From CAZBMD01 sp964493325 (GTDB lineage: Bacteria > Babelota > Babeliae > Babelales > RVW-14): a stretch of 9,741 nucleotides of DNA. The stretch covers positions 1 through 9,741 of the forward strand of contig CAZBMD010000016.1 of the NCBI GenBank assembly GCA_964493325.1, read 5' to 3'. A program made the position numbers and the translations under genes. Positions 1 through 4,245 of the stretch are shown in pieces; the first letter of the stretch is position 1; every line of letters begins with the position of its first letter. The notes beneath the pieces are model-generated. The model searched no databases, had not been told where the DNA came from, and saw only the letters and a program-made list of their open reading frames with translations.

Positions 1-122
1 GGTGTATAACCGACTAATTTAATTAGTTTATAACGGTCCTCTAAACTCAGGTTTTATAAATTGAAAAATTCTTCAGTATTTTCTGGTGAATCAGTGCTCA
101 AGCAAGGGTTTCCAGTGTTACT
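1..122 (+). other. Transcribed spacer leading into the tRNA-Ile/tRNA-Ala pair
   Basis: No coding region is convincing here. The stretch is AT-rich and contains a short palindrome (ACTAATT/AATTAGT at 13-19 and 21-27) that could be a processing stem. In many bacteria a tRNA-Ile(GAT)/tRNA-Ala(TGC) pair follows 16S rRNA, so this is probably internal transcribed spacer. The 16S 3' end with its anti-Shine-Dalgarno sequence is not in the window, so the link to 16S is inferred only. Confidence 0.4.
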
Positions 123-199
123 GGGCCTATAGCTCAGTTGGTTAGAGCACCCCGCTGATAACGGGGAGGTCAGTCGTTCGAGTCGACTTAGGCCCACCA
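123..199 (+). tRNA. tRNA-Ile (anticodon GAT)
   Basis: This is a complete cloverleaf with an encoded CCA end. The acceptor stem GGGCCTA (123-129) pairs with TAGGCCC (189-195), followed by discriminator A196 and CCA 197-199. The anticodon stem CCCCG/CGGGG (150-154 and 162-166) encloses loop CTGATAA, giving anticodon GAT at 157-159. The T arm is AGTCG/CGACT with loop TTCGAGT. It reads the common isoleucine codons. It lies 51 bases upstream of tRNA-Ala in the same orientation, the classic order of a 16S-23S spacer. Confidence 0.97.
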
Positions 200-250
200 T
201 TAGCCGCTGTGTGAATAGCGCTTCTGAAGAACAATCAAGAATCTCCATAT

Positions 251-326
251 GGGGGTGTAGCTCAGTTGGTAGAGCGTCTGATTTGCACTCAGAAGGTCAG
301 CGGTTCGACTCCGCTCACCTCCACCA
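251..326 (+). tRNA. tRNA-Ala (anticodon TGC)
   Basis: This is a complete cloverleaf with an encoded CCA end (324-326). The acceptor stem GGGGGTG (251-257) pairs with CACCTCC (316-322) and includes the G3:U70 wobble pair that marks alanine tRNAs. The anticodon stem TCTGA/TCAGA (277-281 and 289-293) encloses loop TTTGCAC, giving anticodon TGC at 284-286. The gene follows tRNA-Ile and is probably cotranscribed with it. A terminator 227 bases downstream closes the unit. Confidence 0.97.
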
Positions 327-552
327 AGTTTCTAAAACATCATTTTTCCGTATAATCCATACAAAGTCTCTTGTGTGTCATTATTATTTCATTTTATTCT
401 TAGAATTTATCTCTTTTGGTTTATTATATTTTTTTCCTATTTTTTGTTTTTATGTGGTTTTTTCTGCGTTTATTTTTATTAACGTGGTCTGTATTTTATG
501 GGCGGTAGATCTTTTGTAATGCTCGTGCGCCTTAATCATTTGATACTGTTTT
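327..552 (+). other. T-rich gene-free stretch after tRNA-Ala
   Basis: The plus strand is strongly T-rich. Its open frame gives only a string of Phe, Leu, Ile and Val, as any T-rich DNA would, and runs back through tRNA-Ala, so I do not call a gene. There is a TATAAT at 351-356 but no convincing -35 element at the right distance. No 23S rRNA 5' sequence is recognisable, although this is where it would start in a linked operon. Confidence 0.5.
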
Positions 553-583
553 GTACCCGCTTTATTGTGGGTACTATTTTTTT
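553..583 (+). terminator. Rho-independent terminator of the tRNA (rRNA) unit
   Basis: An 8-base-pair stem (GTACCCGC at 553-560 with GTGGGTAC at 567-574, one G-T pair) closes a 6-base loop and is followed by TATTTTTTT (575-583). It lies downstream of tRNA-Ala and points in the same direction. This suggests the transcript ends here rather than continuing into a 23S gene. Confidence 0.8.
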
Positions 584-668
584 GTGCATGCTTTATTAGG
601 CTTCTTCAAAAAATAGGTGAACACGATTTGTATACTGATTATTCGACCATAGGACGTTATTCCGGACT

Positions 669-821
669 TGCCTGCGCGCCATAGCCTTGGCGACGGCTGG
701 GATCCCACTGCTGTCCGGAAAAAATATAAACCCTCAACGAATCCTTCACAATTCGCTCTTTCGATACATTTTTGCTGCGCAAAAACACTCCCGCCGTCGC
801 TAAAGCTATGGCGCGCAGGCA
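669..821. repeat. Long imperfect inverted repeat (28-base arms)
   Basis: The arm at 669-696 is the reverse complement of the arm at 794-821 with two mismatches over 28 bases, as compared by eye. The shared core is CCTGCGCGCCATAGC. The arms are separated by 97 bases that include the short palindrome GGGATCCC and the first TTCGATACA module. The right arm is itself inside the 791-820 insert, so this pair is two oppositely oriented copies of one small element rather than a transposon with ends. Confidence 0.8.
791..820. repeat. 30-base palindromic insert inside a repeat unit
   Basis: At 779-790 and at 1079-1090 the sequence is identical (GCAAAAACACTC). In the second copy the next bases are AGGATGAGCGG (1091-1101). 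In the first copy, 30 extra bases (791-820) come before the equivalent AGGATGAACGAGG (821-833). The copy at 1038-1101 therefore looks like the unoccupied form. A related insert at 901-935 abuts the same ACACTC boundary in reverse orientation (GAGTG at 936-940). Confidence 0.7.
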
Positions 822-1037
822 GGATGAACGAGGGACCCTTCGATACACCTCGTTAACACTCGGCGCTCAGGGTGATCGGGGGGTAGTATCTGCTCGAGGT
901 GCCTGCCGCGCCATAGTTCGTAACGACGTAGGCGGGAGTGTTTTGTGAGGAATGAGCCTGGCGAATGAGGAACAAAATGTATCGAACCATGCGAGCGTTT
1001 CTGTGGTTATTGACTAATTTATAAGTTTCTTGTGGGG

Positions 1038-1101
1038 CCGCTCATATCCTTCGATACATTTTTGCTTCATTTTATTACGCAAAAACACTCAGGATGAGCG
1101 G
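1038..1101. repeat. Palindromic repeat unit, uninterrupted copy
   Basis: The outer arms CCGCTCATATCCT (1038-1050) and AGGATGAGCGG (1091-1101) are complementary apart from a two-base bulge. The inner arms TTTTTGC (1059-1065) and GCAAAAA (1079-1085) form a second stem around a 13-base loop. The unit shares TTCGATACATTTTTGCT and GCAAAAACACTC exactly with the copy at 760-790. It is too short for a coding element and resembles REP/RPE-type dispersed palindromes in form. Confidence 0.75.
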
Positions 1102-1110
1102 TGAAATGAG

Positions 1111-1320
1111 TGAGCCAATCGACGTGATCTATGATTGTCTAATTTCCCAGACAGCAGTGCGATCAATTGCACGATGACATCGAACAAGGGCAATTTTCCT
1201 TTAGGCAGAATCGCCTCAATTTTAACCAATTTATGAAGTTTGATTGAATTCTATCTAATCGAACAACTTACTAGACCTCTTTTGAAAATCTTGCTACTAG
1301 CAAGAAAAATATTGCCCACC
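1111..1320. other. Gene-free stretch between repeat blocks
   Basis: I see no gene or RNA. The only structure is an 8-base-pair palindrome at 1289-1305 (TCTTGCTA, one base, TAGCAAGA) followed by AAAAAT, too tight a loop to call a terminator with confidence. Scattered GATGACATC-like words (for example near 1174) resemble the ends of the neighbouring palindromic element. Confidence 0.4.
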
Positions 1321-1403
1321 GATGTCATACCGGCCTTTGAGCCGGTATCCATGCTGACTAATTGATCTAGAGATGGATCCCTGATCAAGTCAGGGATGAC
1401 ATC
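1321..1403. repeat. Two-hairpin dispersed palindromic element
   Basis: The ends GATGTCAT (1321-1328) and ATGACATC (1396-1403) are perfect inverted repeats. Inside, ATACCGGC/GCCGGTAT (1327-1334 and 1341-1348) and ATCCCTGA/TCAGGGAT (1377-1384 and 1390-1397) form two hairpins with 6- and 5-base loops. ATCCAT/ATGGAT (1347-1352 and 1373-1378) offers an alternative middle stem. Elements with the words CCGGTATCCATG and GGGATGACA are common dispersed repeats in intracellular and environmental bacteria, as I recall. It lies 75 bases past the end of the toxin gene and may also help stop that transcript. Confidence 0.75.
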
Positions 1404-1477
1404 CTGCTATTGTTTATAATTTTACAATATCAATACAGCTATTTTTCTTAATTTCTCCTTTAAAAACTCAACAGAGC

Positions 1478-1813
1478 CTAAGTGAGAGAAAGTGCAACTT
1501 TAAGTGCTTTATCGAGAAGCTCCATAAGCTCGTTGTCAAGATGTGCAATTTTTCCAACCAAGCGCTGTTTGTCAATAGCGCGAATTTGATCCAGAAGGAT
1601 TTTTCCACTGCGCCCTTTTATTTCTACTTTGACTTCAAAAGGGTAAACTTGTTTGACCGATGATGTAATTGGAGCAATAATAACGCGAGAGCTTGCTTCA
1701 TTGCCGCAATCGTTTGATACGACAACGCCTGGACGGCGCTTATTTATTTCTGAGCCAACCGTTGGGTCTAGATTAATCCAAAAAACGTCTCCTCGCTTAG
1801 GGAATTTACTCAC
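1478..1813 (-). CDS. mazF: MazF/PemK-family endoribonuclease toxin
   Basis: This is the toxin of a type II toxin-antitoxin pair; the family cleaves mRNA at short sequences. I place the start at GTG 1813, giving 111 residues, the usual MazF/PemK length. The longer frame from 1894 adds 27 residues that only re-read antitoxin DNA. Family marks are RGDVFWINLDPTVGSEI (7-23), RRPGVVVSND (26-35) with the arginine expected near the active site, PITS (48-51) with the threonine expected in catalysis, and LLDQIRAIDKQRL (73-85). GAGGAG (1823-1818) lies four bases before GTG. The start overlaps the antitoxin stop by 8 bases (GTGAGTAA), implying translational coupling. All family residues I can check are present, so it looks intact. 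Its RNA target sequence cannot be told from here. Confidence 0.93.
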   Translation of the reverse strand: MSKFPKRGDVFWINLDPTVGSEINKRRPGVVVSNDCGNEASSRVIIAPITSSVKQVYPFEVKVEIKGRSGKILLDQIRAIDKQRLVGKIAHLDNELMELLDKALKVALSLT

Positions 1814-2036
1814 GCCACTCCTCACTTTCAAGCGACGACCAATCTTCAAGAACTTCTTTTCTATCAAGATCTTTATCGGCAGCTGAGTATGCAATTTTAA
1901 GCTTTAATTGTTCCTCAGCAAGGGCTTTTTCAATTGCTTTGGTAACAAAGCGGCTAAGTCCTCGTTTTTCGACCAAAGAATGAAGAAGGGCATTTATTGG
2001 TTCAGGAATTGAGAATGTTACATTAATATTTTTCAT
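1806..2036 (-). CDS. Ribbon-helix-helix antitoxin of the MazF-type toxin
   Basis: This 76-residue protein is the first gene of the pair. Its N-terminal half (NINVTFSIPEPINALL, then GLSRFVTKAIEKAL) has the beta-strand and two-helix pattern of MetJ/CopG-type DNA-binding antitoxins. Its acidic tail (EDWSSLESEEWRE), with two tryptophans, is the expected toxin-binding segment. I chose ATG 2036 because AAAGG lies 8-10 bases upstream and the RHH fold begins right after it. The longer frame from TTG 2099 would translate the promoter and operator. The dimer probably binds the palindrome at 2073-2086 and represses its own promoter. The fold assignment is from pattern only. Confidence 0.88.
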   Translation of the reverse strand: MKNINVTFSIPEPINALLHSLVEKRGLSRFVTKAIEKALAEEQLKLKIAYSAADKDLDRKEVLEDWSSLESEEWRE

Positions 2037-2060
2037 AATTTTTACCTTTCTTATATTTCC

Positions 2061-2096
2061 AATATGCCATAAACAATATATATTGTCTACAATATA
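2061..2096 (-). promoter_or_regulatory. Promoter and RHH operator of the toxin-antitoxin pair
   Basis: Reading on the minus strand, TAGACA (2089-2084) and CATATT (2066-2061) are spaced 17 bases apart and make a plausible sigma-70 promoter. The spacer and -35 region contain a perfect 14-base palindrome ACAATATATATTGT (2073-2086). Its half-site ACAATATA recurs 16 bases further out (2089-2096). Such an arrangement fits cooperative binding of RHH dimers and autorepression. The promoter assignment is inference; the palindrome is seen directly. Confidence 0.55.
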
Positions 2097-2114
2097 CAAA
2101 TAAAGCTCTATCAG

Positions 2115-2280
2115 TTTTCTATCAGGATCTTGATCGGCAGATTTATATGTTTCTTTAAGCTGAAGTTTTTCTGATATTATCGTTTTTTAATGACTTGGAT
2201 ACTTTTTGCTTTCCTAATTTCTGTTGCATGAATACTATTTTTTTATTTGGAATAATCATAGAGTTTTGTTGTTGACGCAT
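2115..2280 (-). pseudogene. Decayed second antitoxin copy
   Basis: The DNA at 2119-2174 closely matches 1861-1919 of the intact antitoxin (shared words CTATCA, GATCT, ATCGGCAG, TTTAAGCT). On the minus strand it reads EKLQLKETYKSADQDPDRK, against EEQLKLKIAYSAADKDLDRK in the intact protein. Upstream of that, the reading frame shifts: a 41-residue frame from ATG 2280 (containing QKVSKSLKNDNI) ends soon after the match begins, and the matching frame has a stop at its 5' side. The toxin part is missing. It runs without a stop into the promoter of the living pair. It is best read as a frameshifted relic left by duplication of the antitoxin or replacement of an older pair. Confidence 0.55.
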
Positions 2281-2300
2281 TGTTTTTTATTTTTTATCCT
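2272..2300 (+). promoter_or_regulatory. Probable promoter of the secreted-protein/ATPase unit
   Basis: TTGACG (2272-2277) and TATCCT (2295-2300) are separated by exactly 17 bases and point toward the gene at 2355. Five of six and four of six positions match the sigma-70 consensus. The leader would be about 50 bases. No operator or riboswitch is seen. The ribosome binding site of the first gene is weak (GGG of ATGGGC ends about 8 bases before the ATG). Confidence 0.4.
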
Positions 2301-2354
2301 TCTACGCACTGAGCGAAAGAAGAGTAAAAAATTGATAGTTAAACATGGGCTTGT

Positions 2355-4178
2355 ATGAAATTCAAATTTCTAAAAAGTATCAATAACATTCTTGTAATCG
2401 CTTTACTTGCAAACATATTTGTTGTTGTGAGTTTATCTTCTATGAATGAGTCAAATCTTCCCAATGAACATGAGGTTCAAGAAGAAGCTGCATCTCAAAA
2501 TTTATTATTACATTTCTTACTCAATCCTTCGGCTCTTTTGGAAAACCCTATGCTTAAGCCTTACATTGATAAGGTTGCGCCAGAAGGGAGTCCGCTGCAT
2601 CAGGCTCTAGAATGTTGCAAAATACCTGGGCAATATGGGGTAACGGCTGAAAAAGTAATGTCATCCATAAATATGATCCCATCTTTTGATACTGCTAAAA
2701 ATTTTTCTAGTTTGATAATTCCTTCTGTTGATTCTGTAGTTGATACGGGGGTTAATGCCGGCGAAAAAGTAATGGATGGTATTGAAAGACTATATAATTT
2801 GCCAAAAGAGTTTGAAGATCTTGTACAAGGCAAAGCATTTCTTGAGAACGACAAAAAAAATCGACGATCAAACTGGATCAAAGAGAAGCTGTTGTGCAAG
2901 GTGCCACTTGGTTCGTTGACAGAGAATTACGAGGGTAAGGCTGAAGTTAACGTGTTTACAAGCGGCGATGATTCTAAGTTTAACGTAGGGTCTTTATCTG
3001 TGGGGATTCTCGGTAACGACTTTTTGCGACTTGCTTTTCACCTTGCTCGGTTTGGCGTTGATAAAATTTTTTTTGATAAGTTTCAGAAGGCGTTTATTAA
3101 GAATGCTACTAATAATATTAAGATAAAAAAAAATAGCTTAATAGAGGCGCTTGATGAGATTCCCCGTGACGTTGATGGCTCTTTAATTTGGGATCAAGCT
3201 CTCAAGAAGAAGTATGTTGCGCAGTGTCTTGATATTCTTGCTCCAAATCAGCAACAGCGGTCACGCTTGCTTGCCATGGCAACTGTTTATCTTATAGCAT
3301 CAGAAAGCTTAAAGTACACTGATCGTAGCTTTGCACAAAAGTCAAACGTCAGAGACGTTACTGAAGGTTGGCTTTATTTTGCAGATGTGGAGAGCAGGCG
3401 ACATGTCGAGCGAGAGATAGAAAATATACCATGGACGAAGGATCCTTTATCAGATAATTTTCAAGCTACAGATGTATCTGGGCATGTTTGGGTTAAAGAT
3501 AATTCTGGTAAAATTTTATCTATGGATGGCATCGAAAATCCATTTGAGTTTTTCAATAATCGTCCGGAGCTTTACTCATTGACGCCTGAAGAAAACAGTG
3601 GTGTAACCGTGCCGCTTATTCCTCGATTTTTGTATGCAAATACAGCAAAAAAAAATGCGTTTACGGTTACTCCAATGATGTCGATTATTGAAATGATCAG
3701 TGGGTGGATTATTGGACGAGATCCGCTTCTTATGGTTTCTCCGTTGCCAAAGGTCAGGCAGTGGAGTCTTTGGCTTGCTGGCTGGAATTATGACTTTTTA
3801 AATTCCGATACATTTTATTGTCTCAAACGCATTGCAATGCTCAGTTATTTGTTTACCAAGACAACCGCATGGCTCAAGGATAACACCAAAACAATGCTCG
3901 AAAAGAATTTTGATGAATTTTGTGATCACATCAACATGCTTGCTGTTTCTGATGCTCTTACTCAAGAAGAAGTGGTAGGTTTGGAAAATTCATTCAAACA
4001 TTTTATTACCAGCTCGCTTTATAGTTCCAGTAGAGAATGGATTTTGTTTAAGCATCAAACGTTGCGGCAGGCTGAGTTTGTTATTGAAATGACGCTCATG
4101 CTTCCTGTGTTTATTAAAGTGGCAAGAATGCTACCTTCAGCCTATAGGATGACTAAAGAACTCTATGGCATGTTGTAA
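2355..4178 (+). CDS. Secreted protein of unknown family, 607 residues
   Basis: I do not recognise a family. The N-terminus is a likely signal peptide or anchor: Lys-rich start (MKFKFLK), hydrophobic core at about 11-27, then small residues SLSS. The rest is mostly soluble and helix-rich. There is a Cys pair at 87-88, an acidic stretch at 33-46, a hydrophobic patch near 438-455 (MMSIIEMISGWIIG) and a C-terminal hydrophobic segment at about 577-595 (MTLMLPVFIKVARMLPSAY) that could be membrane-active. There are no catalytic signatures and no obvious repeats. It lies 67 bases upstream of the AAA+ ATPase in the same orientation, with no terminator between them, so the two are probably cotranscribed. 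Its being predicted to leave the cytoplasm suits a partner for the extracytoplasmic half of that ATPase; this is inference. The coding region is intact throughout. Confidence 0.85.
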   Translation: MKFKFLKSINNILVIALLANIFVVVSLSSMNESNLPNEHEVQEEAASQNLLLHFLLNPSALLENPMLKPYIDKVAPEGSPLHQALECCKIPGQYGVTAEKVMSSINMIPSFDTAKNFSSLIIPSVDSVVDTGVNAGEKVMDGIERLYNLPKEFEDLVQGKAFLENDKKNRRSNWIKEKLLCKVPLGSLTENYEGKAEVNVFTSGDDSKFNVGSLSVGILGNDFLRLAFHLARFGVDKIFFDKFQKAFIKNATNNIKIKKNSLIEALDEIPRDVDGSLIWDQALKKKYVAQCLDILAPNQQQRSRLLAMATVYLIASESLKYTDRSFAQKSNVRDVTEGWLYFADVESRRHVEREIENIPWTKDPLSDNFQATDVSGHVWVKDNSGKILSMDGIENPFEFFNNRPELYSLTPEENSGVTVPLIPRFLYANTAKKNAFTVTPMMSIIEMISGWIIGRDPLLMVSPLPKVRQWSLWLAGWNYDFLNSDTFYCLKRIAMLSYLFTKTTAWLKDNTKTMLEKNFDEFCDHINMLAVSDALTQEEVVGLENSFKHFITSSLYSSSREWILFKHQTLRQAEFVIEMTLMLPVFIKVARMLPSAYRMTKELYGML

Positions 4179-4245
4179 GATGCTCTGGTTTAAGAAAATG
4201 ATTAATAAATTACTGTAAAAGAAATATCAACGATAGGAACACACT

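Larger units (their letters stand above)
584..1110. repeat. Cluster of modular nested palindromic repeats
   Basis: No gene is seen. The block is less AT-rich than its surroundings and is built from recurring modules. One recurring unit reads TTCGATACA, a variable and often hairpin-forming middle, ACACTC, a variable insert, then AGG(A/G)TGA plus a CGG-like end. Copies are visible at 760-830 (+), 836-879 (+), 936-986 (reverse) and 1038-1101 (+). A second module containing GCGCCATAG occurs at 671-696, at 791-820 (reverse) and at 901-935. An 8-base inverted repeat TTCCGGAC/GTCCGGAA (660-667 and 713-720) flanks the first of these. Short open frames across the block, such as 668-856 (+) and 657-848 (-), follow the palindromes and have no protein-like character. 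Confidence 0.8.

Noticed and set aside
211..519. 102-residue plus-strand frame over tRNA-Ala
   Set aside because: It runs through a complete tRNA and then through T-rich DNA that gives only a hydrophobic string; no ribosome binding site or domain pattern.
657..856. Two opposed short frames in the repeat cluster
   Set aside because: They coincide with the inverted repeats and mirror each other; composition is set by the palindromes.
584..1403. CRISPR array or insertion sequence
   Set aside because: Repeats are palindromic, unevenly spaced and in both orientations, with no constant repeat-spacer pattern; no transposase frame or target-site duplication is visible.
327..1477. 23S rRNA downstream of the tRNA pair
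   Set aside because: The space is too short, is interrupted by a terminator and repeats, and no conserved 23S sequence is recognisable.
1814..1894. Upstream extension of the toxin to ATG 1894
   Set aside because: It would re-read antitoxin DNA in another frame; GTG 1813 has GAGGAG upstream and gives the normal family length.
2037..2099. Upstream extension of the antitoxin to TTG 2099
   Set aside because: It would translate the operator and promoter; ATG 2036 starts exactly at the RHH strand and has a ribosome binding site.
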